Positions 1 through 9,246 of a stretch of 64,000 nucleotides of DNA are shown here, one piece after another (within the stretch, counting starts at the first letter, position 1; each line of letters opens with the position of its first letter). The notes under the pieces are model-generated. The model was not told the DNA's origin, did not search any database, and saw only the letters and a program-made list of their open reading frames with translations. The position numbers and the translations under genes were made by a program. The stretch spans positions 6,944,001-7,008,000 of the forward strand of contig NZ_CP127295.1 of assembly GCF_030285665.1 (NCBI RefSeq), given 5' to 3'. This DNA is from Amycolatopsis mongoliensis (GTDB taxonomy: Bacteria; Actinomycetota; Actinomycetes; Mycobacteriales; Pseudonocardiaceae).

Positions 1-1003
1 CCGGCGGCCCGTTCACGTTCACCGCGTTCGGCGACCAGGGCGTCGGCTACAACGCGATCGCCGCCGGCAGCCGGGTGGCGGACCTCGCTCCGGCGTTCCA
101 CCTGGCCCTGGGCGACCTGAGCTACGCGATGCACGAGCCCGACGGCAAGCCCGCCTCGGAGGACTTCGAATACGACGCGCGGAAATGGGACTCCTTCTTC
201 GCACAGAACGACCCGGTGGCCTCGGGGATCCCGTGGATGGTCTCGCTCGGCCACCGCGAGTACGAGAAGGTCCACGGCAGCACCGGAAACGGCGGCGCGA
301 AGGCGCGGTTCTCCATGCCGGACAACGCCTGGAGCGGGTCCACCGGGATCTATTCCTGGCGCTACCACAACGTCGGCCTGCTCAGCCTCGACTCCGGTGA
401 GGTCTGCTACCGCTTCCCGGCCAAGCTCGACTACACCGCGGGCAGGCAGCTCGCGTGGATCGACGCGCAGCTGGGGAAGTTCCGGGCCGACCCGGCCGTC
501 GCCTTCGTCGTGGTCTGCTTCAACCACTCCGTCTACAGCACCGGCGACCGGTACGGTGCGGAGCTCGGGGCGCAGGAGAAGTGGGCGCCCCTGTTCGACA
601 AGCACGGGGTCGACCTCGTGCTCACCGGCCACAACCGGCTCTACGAGCGCACCGACCCGATCAAGGCCGGGAAGGGGACCAGGAAGGTCCCGCCGGGCGG
701 CGCGGTGGCCGCCCGGACCGACGGCACCACCTACGTCACCGCCGGGGGCGGGGACAGGCTCTCGACGCGTTCTTCAAGAACGCGCCCGAGAGCTACCTGG
801 GCCACGAGGACGGCTCCACCGGCGCCACGATGAAGTCGTACAAGAAGGGCAGTACGAAGGCCACCGAAACGAAGGTGACGTGGTCGCGGGTCCGGTACCG
901 CGGGTACGGGCTGGTGGCGGTCGACGTCACGGCGGAGCAGATGGTCGTGCGCGCGCTCGCCGAGAACGGCGACCAGATCGACGAACTGACCCTCCGGCGC
1001 TGA
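1..1003 (+). pseudogene. Metallophosphoesterase, 5' partial, frameshifted
   Basis: This is the C-terminal part of a secreted-type calcineurin-like phosphoesterase, a dinuclear-metal phosphate hydrolase; the gene begins before the window. In frame 3 the opening residues read FTAFGDQGVGYN, then LALGDLSYA, GHREYEKVHG, FNHSVYS and VLTGHNRLYER. These are the GD, GH-like and GHxH-type metal-binding blocks of the family. The reading frame is lost at about 741-757, in a G-rich run. There TYVTAGGG is followed by an unrelated tail, while the expected continuation (QALDAFFKNAPESYLG) is one frame away and runs to the stop at 1001-1003. Restoring one G in the run joins both parts. It is either a recent pseudogene or a homopolymer sequencing error. 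The family call is firm; the substrate is unknown. Confidence 0.8.
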
Positions 1004-1014
1004 CGCCGAGGCGC

Positions 1015-2877
1015 TCAAGCATCGATGTCCGGCGGCAGCACCGGCAGCGTCAGCCACGACCGCCCGCCGACGTGGACCCGGTTGGTGGCCACGACCTTCC
1101 GGCGGTCGCCCACCTCGCGGGCACCGGTGTTCGTGTTGACGTCGAAGCGGGGGAAGTTGCTGGAGCTGACGTCGAGCCGGATGCGGTGCCCGGCCCGGAA
1201 CAGGTTCGCCGTGTCGGGGGCCTCGACGGTGATGTCGTAGACCTCGCCGGGGACCATCGGCGCCGGTTCGGCGAAGGAGTCCCGGTAGCGGCAGCGCAGG
1301 ATGCCGTCGGTGAGGTTCATCGCGAAGCCCTGCGGGTAGTCGGCGCTGGGCGGGTGGACGTCGACCAGTTTCACCGTGAAGTCCGTGTCGGCGGCGGTGG
1401 ACGACACCGCCAGCCGCACGGTGACCGGCCCGGCGACCGCGACGTCCCGCGCCAGCGGCGGGGTCTGGAACACGAGCACGTCCGGTCGGCTTTCCAGCGG
1501 CAGGAAGGGTTCCGACGCGCCGAAGAAGCGTTCGTCGGGGCACTGGTGGAACGCGCCCCCGCTCATCACCGGCTCGCCGGAGGTGACCTGGCCGCCGAGC
1601 GTGGGCACCGGGTCGGCCGGGTCGAAGTCGTACTCCAGGTACGCGGGGTCCGCCGGCGCCGGGGTGCGGGTGAGGCTGCCGTCGGCGCACAGGTGGAACA
1701 CCTGGTCCTCGGCGGTCTCCGGGGGCCACGCCGCCGCCGTGCGCCACCGGCCGCCGTGGTCGAGGCGGCCGTCGGCGGTCCGGCGCCCGGAGCCGCCGCC
1801 CATCAGGAAGTACCGCACCGGCGGCGGGGACTCGCCGTCGGCGGTGAGGTGCGCGTCGAACCAGCGCAGCCGCATCGTCACGTAGTCGTCGTCGAGGTTG
1901 CCGTCGAGCGGCGCTTCGGGGCCGAAGTCGACGTCACCGGCGTGCCGCACGCTGCGGGCGCCGTGGGTCCACGGCCCGAGCACGAGGTAGGCGGGGCTGT
2001 GCTTCTTGCGGCCCAGTTCGCGGAAGTTCTCGGCGGCGGTGCGGATGTAGGGGTCGTACCAGCTGGAGATGTGCAGGCTGGGGACGTCCGGGAACCGGTC
2101 GTAGAACCCGCGCGCGAAGATGCCGGGCTGGCGCCAGTACTCGTCGAACACCCCGTGCTCCCACTGCTCCAGCAGGTAGTCCTCGTAGTCCGGGACGAAC
2201 CGCAACGGCGTCGCGCCGCGCCGCCACGGCATCCGGGTGAACCACGCGCGCAGGTCCTCGGAGTCCAAGGTGGCCCGCAGCACGGGATCGGCGAGCACCT
2301 TCGCGCTGCTGCGGGCGCGGTGGAACGCCCAGGTCACCTGCTTCAGCTCGAACGCGCCGCCCATCCGGGTGCCGGCTTCGTAGGCGCTGGCGAACCCGCC
2401 GGAGTCGAGGAACATGGCCGCCAGGTGGGGCGCGCCCAGCGACGCCAGCGCGGCCTGCGCGTGGGCGGAGTAGGAGACGCCCATCGTCGCGACCCGGCCG
2501 TCGCACCAGTCCCGCGCCGCGATCCATTCGACGGTGTCGTAGCCGTCTTCGGCCTCGTTGAGGTACTTGGTGAACGTGCCGCCGGAGTCGCCGCGGCCGC
2601 GGCAGTCCTGCCGCACGACCAGGTAGCCGCCCGCGACGAACCGCTGCGCGGCCACCTCGGGTGCCGGCGGGTCGTCGGGGCCGAGGACGCCGTCCGACGG
2701 ACGCGCCAGCCGGCGGCCGTACGGGGTGCGCTCGAGGAGCACCGGCCCGGGGGAGGGGTCGGGCCGGGCGGCGTAGAGGTCGGCGGCCAGGACGGTGCCG
2801 TCGCGGGCGGGGACGTCGAGCACGAGCCGCCAGCAGTGCCGGCCGCCGGCCAGGTCCAGCCGTTCCCAGCCGCCCAT
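1015..2877 (-). CDS. CocE/NonD family hydrolase
   Basis: A 620-residue alpha/beta-hydrolase of the X-Pro dipeptidyl-peptidase/cocaine esterase family, which cleaves esters or amides with a Ser-Asp-His triad. The serine nucleophile lies in GVSYSAHA near residue 135. RGRGDSGG near residues 93-100 is the family's conserved strand, SSWYDPYIRT probably carries the acid, and GPWTHGARS the histidine. The C-terminal third is the jelly-roll domain usual in CocE proteins (FQTPPLARDVAVAGPVTV). There is no signal peptide. Its ATG overlaps the stop of the upstream solute-binding gene by one base (TGATG), so it is the last gene of the ABC operon. It may process a peptide or acyl substrate taken up by that transporter (inference). 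Confidence 0.88.
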   Translation of the reverse strand: MGGWERLDLAGGRHCWRLVLDVPARDGTVLAADLYAARPDPSPGPVLLERTPYGRRLARPSDGVLGPDDPPAPEVAAQRFVAGGYLVVRQDCRGRGDSGGTFTKYLNEAEDGYDTVEWIAARDWCDGRVATMGVSYSAHAQAALASLGAPHLAAMFLDSGGFASAYEAGTRMGGAFELKQVTWAFHRARSSAKVLADPVLRATLDSEDLRAWFTRMPWRRGATPLRFVPDYEDYLLEQWEHGVFDEYWRQPGIFARGFYDRFPDVPSLHISSWYDPYIRTAAENFRELGRKKHSPAYLVLGPWTHGARSVRHAGDVDFGPEAPLDGNLDDDYVTMRLRWFDAHLTADGESPPPVRYFLMGGGSGRRTADGRLDHGGRWRTAAAWPPETAEDQVFHLCADGSLTRTPAPADPAYLEYDFDPADPVPTLGGQVTSGEPVMSGGAFHQCPDERFFGASEPFLPLESRPDVLVFQTPPLARDVAVAGPVTVRLAVSSTAADTDFTVKLVDVHPPSADYPQGFAMNLTDGILRCRYRDSFAEPAPMVPGEVYDITVEAPDTANLFRAGHRIRLDVSSSNFPRFDVNTNTGAREVGDRRKVVATNRVHVGGRSWLTLPVLPPDIDA

Positions 2878-3698
2878 CAGAGCCCGCCCGCGAACTGCGC
2901 GCCGAGCGCGGGCCAGGCGGCGACGAGCTGGGGCAGCGGTGCGGTGGTGAAGTACTTGCGGTACAGCCGTGCGTAGGTGCCGTCGGCGACCATCGCGCCG
3001 ATCTGCTGGTCCAGCGCGGTCAGTAGCGCGCCGTGGTCCTTCGGCACGGCCATCGACGTCGGGTGCTCCACCGGGGCCGAGGCGGCCCGTCGCAGGGCCG
3101 GGTACTGCTTGAGGAACTGCTCGGCGTCCGGCCCGCCGACGACGAACGCGTCGAGGGCGCCGTTGAGCAGCTGGCTCACCGCGGCGTTGGCGTTGGGGAA
3201 GCCGATCGGAACCGCGCCCGGCATTTTGGCCGGGACGAACGGTTCCTGCGTCGACCCGGTGACCGCGCCGACCTTCCGCCCCGCGAAGTCCGTGAGCTTC
3301 GCGGCGGTCGAGCTCGCGGTCGTGAGCACCGCCGTGGTGCTCCAGAACAGGGGCTTGGTGAAGGAGACGCTCTTCTGGCGTTCTTCGGTGACGCCAAGCC
3401 CGGCGGCGGCGAGGTCGTACTGGTGGCTGGTCAGCCCGGCCAGCGACGACGTCACCGAAGTCGACTTGTAGTCGACCTTCAGCCCGAGCCGCTTGGCGGC
3501 TTCGTCGGTGACGTCGATGACGAACCCGACCGGCTTGCCGGTGGGATCACCGTAGGCGAACGGCGGCTGGCTGGTCTGCGTGGCGGCGCGGATGGTGCCG
3601 GGTTCGAGCAGGCCGTACGGGTCGTCGGCGGAGGAGGTGCTGCCGCAGCCGGCGAGGACGAGGGCGCCGGCGAGCGCGGCGAAGGCGATGCGGAACAT
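2877..3698 (-). CDS. Polar amino-acid ABC transporter, solute-binding lipoprotein
   Basis: A 273-residue extracellular solute-binding protein (family 3, PAAT type). It begins with a lipoprotein signal, MFRIAFAALAGALVLAGC, whose LAGC lipobox anchors the protein to the outer face of the membrane. The mature part carries the SBP_bac_3 pattern: IRAATQTSQPPFAY, GFVIDVTDEAAKRLG, YDLAAAGLGVTEERQKSVSFT and GRKVGAVTGSTQE. The start was chosen at the methionine of the signal peptide; a longer upstream open frame is only a shadow of the ATPase gene. It sits 20 bases after the ATPase stop and overlaps the hydrolase start, within the permease-ATPase-binding protein-hydrolase operon. The ligand is probably an amino acid or small polar molecule and cannot be named. 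Confidence 0.9.
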   Translation of the reverse strand: MFRIAFAALAGALVLAGCGSTSSADDPYGLLEPGTIRAATQTSQPPFAYGDPTGKPVGFVIDVTDEAAKRLGLKVDYKSTSVTSSLAGLTSHQYDLAAAGLGVTEERQKSVSFTKPLFWSTTAVLTTASSTAAKLTDFAGRKVGAVTGSTQEPFVPAKMPGAVPIGFPNANAAVSQLLNGALDAFVVGGPDAEQFLKQYPALRRAASAPVEHPTSMAVPKDHGALLTALDQQIGAMVADGTYARLYRKYFTTAPLPQLVAAWPALGAQFAGGL

Positions 3699-3718
3699 GG
3701 TCTGTCCTTTCCGGACGG

Positions 3719-4447
3719 TCACAGGACGCGGGCGAGGAAGTCGCGCAGCCGCGGGGTTTCCGGGTGGTCGAGGGTGGCGCGGGCGGGACCGGTTTCGGCG
3801 ACGCGGCCCTCGTCCATGAACACCACGCGGTCGGCCACCTCGCGGGCGAAGCCGATTTCGTGGGTCACCGCGAGCATGGTCATGCCCGACGTCGCGAGGG
3901 TGCGCATCACGTCGAGGACGTCCTTGACCAGCTCGGGGTCGAGGGCCGAGGTGGCCTCGTCGAACAGCATCACCTCGGGTTCGACGGCGAGCGCCCGGGC
4001 GATCGCGACGCGCTGCTGCTGGCCGCCGGAGAGCCGGCCCGGCCGCTGGTGCGCCAGGTGCGCCAGGCCGAGCCGCTCGAGCTGGGTCATGGCCGCCGCC
4101 TCGGCGGTGTCCCGGTCGAGCCGCCGGACGTGCCGCAGTGCGGCCGTGACGTTCTTCAGCACGCTCAGGTGCGGGAACAGGTTGAAGTGCTGGAACACCA
4201 TGCCGACGCGGGTGCGGACGGCATCGACGTCCACGCGGGTGCCGGTGATCTCGGTGCCGCTGATCCGGATCTCGCCGAACGACGGCGGTTCGAGCAGGTT
4301 GAGGCACTTGAGCAGGGTCGACTTGCCGGAACCGGACCGCCCGAGCACGCAGACGGTCTCGCCGGCGGCCACGTCCAGGTCGACGTCGCGGAGCACTTCG
4401 ATCGGGCCGTAGTTCTTGTGCAGGCCCCGCACGGACACCGCGGCCAT
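3719..4447 (-). CDS. Amino-acid ABC transporter ATP-binding protein
   Basis: A 242-residue ABC ATPase that powers uptake. Walker A is GRSGSGKST (residues 36-44), the signature is LSGGQQQR, Walker B is VMLFDEATSALDPE and the switch histidine is in AVTHEIGFA. It is close in length and sequence style to GlnQ/GlnQ-like importers. Its start codon overlaps the permease stop by one base (TGATG), showing translational coupling with the membrane subunit. Confidence 0.93.
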   Translation of the reverse strand: MAAVSVRGLHKNYGPIEVLRDVDLDVAAGETVCVLGRSGSGKSTLLKCLNLLEPPSFGEIRISGTEITGTRVDVDAVRTRVGMVFQHFNLFPHLSVLKNVTAALRHVRRLDRDTAEAAAMTQLERLGLAHLAHQRPGRLSGGQQQRVAIARALAVEPEVMLFDEATSALDPELVKDVLDVMRTLATSGMTMLAVTHEIGFAREVADRVVFMDEGRVAETGPARATLDHPETPRLRDFLARVL

Positions 4448-5196
4448 CAGACGGCCGCCTTCGCGGGAACGGGCGCGACCGGCGCCGGCCCGGTCGTGAA
4501 GCGGCGGCCTTCGCGCATGCGCCGGTCGAGCTTGTTCACCGCGTAGGTGAGCGGGATGGTCAGCAGCAGGTAGCAGAGGCCCGCGGCGACGAGTGCCGAC
4601 GAGTTGTAGGTCGCCGCCTGCCGTTCCTGGGCGATGAAGTAGAGCTCCCGCTGGCCGAAGCCGAGTCCGAGCAGGTACACCAGTGCGCTCTCCTTGATGT
4701 CGATGATGAACTGGCCGGCCAGCGCGGGCAGCACGTTGCGCACGCCCTGCGGGACGACGACCACCCGCATGGCCGTGAGGTAGGGCATGCCGAGGCTGCG
4801 CGCCGCGTGCAGCTGCCCGGCGGGGACGGCCTGGATGCCGGAGCGGAAGATCTCGGCCGAGTAGGCGGCGGAGATCAGGGCGATGGCGAGCACGGCGTAC
4901 CCGAGCGGTTCGCGGCCGAACGGGCGCAGTCCCGCCGCCGGCAGGCCGACGCCGACCAGGCTGACGGTGACGATCGCCGGCAGTCCCCGGAAGACGTCGA
5001 CGTAGATGCGGGCGGGCAGCCGGACCAGCCGCCGCCGGGACAGCAGCAGCATCGCCAGCAGCACCCCGGCGACGACGCCGAAGACGATCGCCAGCGCGGC
5101 GATCAGCAGGGTGTTGCGCAGCCCTTCGGTGAGCAGCGCGGGTAGGACGTCCAGGATCTCGTGCAGGTCGAAGAAGGTGCGCAGGAAGTCGAGCAT
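4447..5196 (-). CDS. Amino-acid ABC transporter permease
   Basis: A 249-residue inner-membrane permease of the His/Glu/Gln/Arg/opine (HEQRO) type with about five transmembrane helices; the first is LRNTLLIAALAIVFGVVAGVLL cut here at its core. The cytoplasmic EAA loop that contacts the ATPase is visible as AVPAGQLHAARSLGM. It is the first gene of the minus-strand operon with the ATPase, binding protein and CocE hydrolase. The ArsR gene 115 bases away is divergent, and a perfect palindrome lies between them. Only one permease gene is present, so the transporter probably uses a homodimeric channel. Confidence 0.9.
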   Translation of the reverse strand: MLDFLRTFFDLHEILDVLPALLTEGLRNTLLIAALAIVFGVVAGVLLAMLLLSRRRLVRLPARIYVDVFRGLPAIVTVSLVGVGLPAAGLRPFGREPLGYAVLAIALISAAYSAEIFRSGIQAVPAGQLHAARSLGMPYLTAMRVVVVPQGVRNVLPALAGQFIIDIKESALVYLLGLGFGQRELYFIAQERQAATYNSSALVAAGLCYLLLTIPLTYAVNKLDRRMREGRRFTTGPAPVAPVPAKAAV

Positions 5197-5269
5197 GACC
5201 TGGCCTCTCGTGTCGCGGTGGCGGCCGGATCACGGAAGGCTAGGTCCGTTTTCCCGCGTTGCCGCCGAC

Positions 5270-5291
5270 GCTTACCGCGACCGCGGTAAGC
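5270..5291. promoter_or_regulatory. Perfect operator palindrome between ABC operon and ArsR gene
   Basis: Ten-base arms GCTTACCGCG and CGCGGTAAGC are separated by AC. The palindrome ends 20 bases before the ArsR start codon and 74 bases upstream of the permease start. Symmetry and placement fit the binding site of the ArsR-type regulator, which would control itself and the divergent transporter. The site is seen in sequence; the protein partner is inferred. Confidence 0.7.
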
Positions 5292-5311
5292 ATGGGGTCT
5301 AAGCTGGGCGC

Positions 5312-6388
5312 ATGTCGGTGGTGCTGACCGTGCAAGGGGCCCGGGCGGCCGACCTCGTCGCGGGGGTTTCGCCACTGGCCGAGCTGCTCGCGTGCCTGCA
5401 CTCGATCGCCGAGCCGGAGCACCACTTCGAGGTGCGGCCGTGGCTCACCCGCGTCCGCGCGGACACCTCGGCCGCTCTGCACAGCCGGCTGAAGACCTAC
5501 GCGCCGCTGTGGGCGCGCCGCCGCTGCCGGCTGCTGCTGCCGTTCGAGCTGCCGCTGGGCCGGACGTTCGAGGACGAGCTGGGCCGGATCGAGCAGCTCC
5601 CGGTGGACCGCTTCGCCGCGACCGCGGCCGAGGCGATCCACGGTGGCTTCGTGGAGATCGGCGACCTGCTGGGCGACGCGGCGGCGAGGGAGGCGTACGT
5701 CGGGGCGTGCGAGCGGCGGTCGTTCGCCCGCGGCGAGCTGGCCCGGCACCTCGTCGGCGACCCGGAAGCGTTCCGCGCGGACCTGCTGGACGTGCTGCGC
5801 GCCTGCGCCGACGAGTTCTTCGCCGACGAGTGGGCGCGGGTGTCTCACCGGCTGGAAAGCGAGTGCGCGACCGTGCGGGCGCGCGTCAGCGCGCTGCCGG
5901 TCGCCGAGGCGCTGGCCTCGCTCAGCCCGAACGCGGCGGCGCGGCAGGACCCGCCGTCGGTGGTGTTCGACAAGCTGCAGTCGTTGCACGCCGACCTGCG
6001 CGGCCGCCGCTGCCTGCTCGTACCGTCCGTGCACGCCCGGCCGCACCTGATCGTCAAGGTCGACCCGGGTTTCCCGGTCGTGGTGCACTTCCCGGTCGAG
6101 GGCGACGGCGCCCGCGACACGCTGGCCCAGGTGCGCCTGCGCCTGGCGATCCTCGCCGACCCGGCCCGGCTGTCGTTGTGCCGCCACCTGGTCAACGAGC
6201 CGATCACGACGTCGGACCTGGCCGCCCGGACCGGGATGACGGTGCCGCAGGTCTCCCGCCACCTGGGCCGCCTGCGCGAAGCGGGCCTGCTGGTCTCCCG
6301 CCGCGACGGCCGGATGATCCAGCACCGCCTGGACCTCCAGCGGCTGATGCAGCTCGGGGTCGACGTGCTCACCACGATCATGCGCTGA
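5312..6388 (+). CDS. ArsR-family regulator with DUF5937 N-terminal domain
   Basis: A 358-residue transcription regulator. The first roughly 260 residues match the actinobacterial DUF5937 type (PLAELLACLHSIAEPEHH, FELPLGRTFEDELG). The C-terminal 80 residues are a winged helix: LRLAILADPARLSLCRHL, then TTSDLAARTGMTVPQVSRHL as recognition helices and LVSRRDGRMIQHRL as the wing. No cysteine pair typical of metal-sensing ArsR proteins is seen, so the inducer is probably not a metal. It is divergent from the ABC/CocE operon, with a perfect palindrome between, so local control of that uptake operon is likely. Confidence 0.82.
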   Translation: MSVVLTVQGARAADLVAGVSPLAELLACLHSIAEPEHHFEVRPWLTRVRADTSAALHSRLKTYAPLWARRRCRLLLPFELPLGRTFEDELGRIEQLPVDRFAATAAEAIHGGFVEIGDLLGDAAAREAYVGACERRSFARGELARHLVGDPEAFRADLLDVLRACADEFFADEWARVSHRLESECATVRARVSALPVAEALASLSPNAAARQDPPSVVFDKLQSLHADLRGRRCLLVPSVHARPHLIVKVDPGFPVVVHFPVEGDGARDTLAQVRLRLAILADPARLSLCRHLVNEPITTSDLAARTGMTVPQVSRHLGRLREAGLLVSRRDGRMIQHRLDLQRLMQLGVDVLTTIMR

Positions 6389-6417
6389 CGCTATCGTCCA
6401 TTGTGGACTCTACGTGG

Positions 6418-6437
6418 ATTCGACGACGTGGTCGAAT
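6418..6437. repeat. Inverted repeat after the ArsR gene
   Basis: Seven-base arms ATTCGAC and GTCGAAT with a six-base centre, 30 bases after the ArsR stop. No T-run follows. It could be a weak terminator or an operator for the damaged lyase gene downstream. Confidence 0.4.
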
Positions 6438-6483
6438 CGTGCGGCACTTCCGCTCGGGGTGGTCGAGCCGTTACACGCCCGCG

Positions 6484-6499
6484 CTGGGAGCGTTCCCAG
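6484..6499. promoter_or_regulatory. LacI-type operator-like palindrome upstream of lyase remnant
   Basis: CTGGGA-GCGT-TCCCAG is a 16-base palindrome resembling the TGGGAGCGCTCCCA operators of actinobacterial LacI-family sugar regulators. It is followed by a good ribosome-binding site (CAGGAG at 6525-6530) and an ATG at 6537, the preserved 5' end of the damaged rhamnogalacturonan lyase gene. Confidence 0.6.
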
Positions 6500-6536
6500 G
6501 TCGACTGTCCCTGTCGTGTTCCTCCAGGAGGTCGGT

Positions 6537-7819
6537 ATGACCCAGCGGGCTACACCGGGAATGTCTACGTCGACGCCTACCGGCTCGACGGCACCCTGCT
6601 GCGGCGGATCGACCTGGGCCGCAACATCCGCGCCGGCGCGCACTACACGCAGTTCCAGGTCTTCGACTACGACGGGGACGGCCGGGCCGAGGTCGCCATG
6701 AAGACCGCCGACGGCACGCGGACCGGCACCGGCCAGGTCCTCGGCAGCGCGAACGCGGACTACCGCAATTCCAGCGGCTACATCCTGTCCGGTCCGGAAT
6801 ACCTGACGATGTTCGACGGCCGGACCGGCGCCGCGCTGGCCACCGTGAACTACGACCCGCCGCGCGGCACCGTCTCTTCGTGGGGCGACAGCTACGGCAA
6901 CCGGGTCGACCGGTTCCTGGCCGGGACCGCGTACCTGGACGGCTCGCACCCGAGCCTGATCATGTCCCGTGGCTACTACACCCGGACCGTCATCGCGGCC
7001 TGGGACTTCCGCGGCGGCGCGCTGACCGAGCGGTGGAAGTTCGATTCGAACTCGGCCGGCTCGCAGTACACGGGGCAGGGCGACCACCAGCTGGCCATCG
7101 CGGACACCGACGGCGACGGCCGCGACGAGATCGTCTTCGGTGCCATGGCGATCGACGACAATGGCAGTCCACTGTGGAACACCCGGCTCGGCCATGGAGA
7201 CGCCATGCACGTCGGCGACCTGATCCCGAGCCGGGCGGGCCTGGAAGAGTTCAAGGTGGACGAAGACACGTCGAAGCCGGCCGCCTGGACGGCCGACGCG
7301 AAGACCGGGCAGATCATCTGGCAGAACGCGTCCTGCTCCTGCGACAACGGACGCGGGGTGTCGGACGACGTCTACGCGGGCAGCCCCGGCGCCGAATCCT
7401 GGTCGTCCGCGGTGCCCGGGCTGTTGAACACCAGCGGGCAGACCATCGGGCGCAAGCCGTCCTCGGCGAACTTCGTCGTCTGGCGGGACGGCGACGCCCA
7501 GCGCGAGCTGCTGGACGGCACCCACATCGACAAGTACGGCACCGGCGCCGACACGCGGCTGCTCACCGCGTCCGGCGTGCACGCGAACAACGGCACCAAG
7601 AACACGCAGTCGCTGCAGGCGGACCTGTTCGGCGACTGGCGGGAGGAGGTCGTCTGGCCGACGTCGGACAACCGGGCGCTGCGGATCTACTCGACCACGG
7701 ACCCGACGAGCATCTCCCACGTCTCGCTGATGCAGGACCGCCAGTACCGGGAGGCCGTGGCGTGGCAGAACACCGCCTACAACCAGCCGCCGCACCCGAG
7801 TTTCGCGCTCGCGAAGTGA
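6537..7819 (+). pseudogene. Rhamnogalacturonan lyase (PL11 type), 5' deletion
   Basis: Residues from GNVYVDAYRLDG to the stop at 7819 (about 420 codons) match the beta-propeller body of YesW-type rhamnogalacturonan lyases, secreted enzymes that cut pectin backbones. Conserved stretches are NIRAGAHYTQFQVFDYDGDG, DTDGDGRDEIVFGAM, RLGHGDAMHVGDL and LFGDWREEVVWP, with calcium-type DxDGDG motifs. The family normally has about 600 residues, and the signal peptide and first domain (about 200 residues) are missing. A normal promoter palindrome, ribosome-binding site and ATG (6537) remain, but after four codons (MTQR) the sequence jumps into the lyase body in another frame. An out-of-frame internal deletion is the simplest explanation. 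The next in-frame ATG is near 6699, so an active enzyme is unlikely. Confidence 0.82.
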
Positions 7820-7863
7820 GCGGGAACGCGGAGGGCCACGTAGGCTGACGCGCCGGTGAGAGC

Positions 7864-9093
7864 GTGACAGTGGTGGTGCGGATGGGCGAGGCACGGGCGG
7901 ACGCCCGGGACACCGCGTGGTCGCTCGCGGCCAGGGTGCTGGACGAGCTCGACGAGCTCACCGGCGCCCTGGTCGCCGACATCGTCGAGCAGAACTCCGG
8001 CTACCGGGTGGTCGACGTCGTGCCCGACGACGACCTGTGGCGCTCCTGCCACGACAACCTCCGCCGGGTCCTCCAGCTGATCGGCCGGGGCGCCGAGACC
8101 GCCGAGGACCTGTACGACGCGGCGAAGGCGACCGGACGGCGCCGGGCCGAGCAGCAGCTGCCGCTCGACGACGTGCTGCGGTCGTTCCGGATCGGCGGCC
8201 GGCTGGTCTGGCAGGCCCTGACCGAGAAGGCCCGGGCCACCGGGTACGTCAACAACGAGGCCATGCTGGACCTCGCGACCCGCGTGTGGGAGGTCGTCGA
8301 CGCCACTTCGGCCCAGGTGGCACTGGCCTACCACGTGGCGGAGCGCAGTTTCGTCCGCGCGGACGAGCAGCGGCGGGCCTCGCTCTGGGAAGGACTGCTG
8401 CAGGGACGCGCCGCGGACGCGGGGTTCGCCTACGAGGCCGGCCGCGCGCTGCGCCTGCCGATCTCGGGGCCCTACGTCGTCGTCGCGGCCGCGGGGCCCG
8501 GTGACGCCGCCTTCGCCGAGCCGCTCGGATCCGCGCTGGAGGACCTCGGGTCCACCTCCGCCTGGCAGTCGCGCGCGGACGTGCTCGTCGGCCTGGTCTC
8601 GTTGCCGGGCCGTGCGGTGGCGGATGCCGTCGAGGCCATCGGGTCCGTGCTGACCGTGCCGGCCGGGGTCTCCCTGGTCGTCGACGGGCTGGCGGCCGTG
8701 CACACGGCCTACCGCCAGGCGGTGCTGGCGATGCGGACGGTGCCGCCGGGCCGGGCCGACGTGGTGTGCCTGGCCGAACGGCTGCCCGAAGCACTGCTGC
8801 TCAGCTCGCCCGAACTGACCGAGTCGCTGCAGCAGAACTGGCTGGGCTGCCTGCTGGACCTGCGGTCGGTGGAGCGCGGCCCGCTGCTGGAGACGCTCGC
8901 GACGTGGGTGCGCACCGGCGGCTCGGCGACACGCTCGGCGCAGGCGCTGCACTGCCACCGCAACACCGTGCTCAACCGGATCCACCGGATCGAAGAGCTG
9001 ACCGGCCGGTCGCTGACCGGCGGCGACCTGGCCCTGGAGCTCGCCCTGGTCGTCCGCGCGCTGCCCTACCTCCCGCCACCACGCGTGCCCTGA
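7864..9093 (+). CDS. PucR-family transcriptional regulator
   Basis: A 409-residue regulator of the PucR/CdaR architecture: an N-terminal RsbRD-like helical region ([21 protein letters not shown]), a central GGDEF-like sensing region (residues about 170-310) and a C-terminal HTH_30 domain with the family's [19 protein letters not shown] motif. The GTG at 7864 is used; an ATG at 7882 is an alternative. It lies directly upstream of and in line with the molybdenum hydroxylase genes. PucR proteins often control purine or aromatic catabolism, so regulation of the hydroxylase is plausible. Confidence 0.85.
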   Translation: MTVVVRMGEARADARDTAWSLAARVLDELDELTGALVADIVEQNSGYRVVDVVPDDDLWRSCHDNLRRVLQLIGRGAETAEDLYDAAKATGRRRAEQQLPLDDVLRSFRIGGRLVWQALTEKARATGYVNNEAMLDLATRVWEVVDATSAQVALAYHVAERSFVRADEQRRASLWEGLLQGRAADAGFAYEAGRALRLPISGPYVVVAAAGPGDAAFAEPLGSALEDLGSTSAWQSRADVLVGLVSLPGRAVADAVEAIGSVLTVPAGVSLVVDGLAAVHTAYRQAVLAMRTVPPGRADVVCLAERLPEALLLSSPELTESLQQNWLGCLLDLRSVERGPLLETLATWVRTGGSATRSAQALHCHRNTVLNRIHRIEELTGRSLTGGDLALELALVVRALPYLPPPRVP

Positions 9094-9104
9094 CTGGCAC
9101 CCGC

Positions 9105-9119
9105 TGTGCACTGTGCACA
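9105..9119. promoter_or_regulatory. Palindrome upstream of the hydroxylase operon
   Basis: TGTGCA-CTG-TGCACA lies 12 bases after the PucR stop and about 130 bases before the oxidoreductase start. It is a candidate operator for the PucR protein or another local factor; no direct proof. Confidence 0.4.
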
Positions 9120-9246
9120 ACGACACTAGGCCAAATGTAGGCACTCAGATGCTTCATTCGGCGGCGTGATGTGTGTAACACTCCGGCTCGGCGGTGCTCC
9201 GGCCCGCGCTTCTCCCACACCGTCGTTCGAGAGGTCCCAGCCGCTC

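Noticed and set aside
397..2976. 859-codon open frame on the plus strand
   Set aside because: It is a shadow of the metallophosphoesterase and CocE genes: Arg/Gly-rich, no recognisable domain, explained by third-position GC bias.
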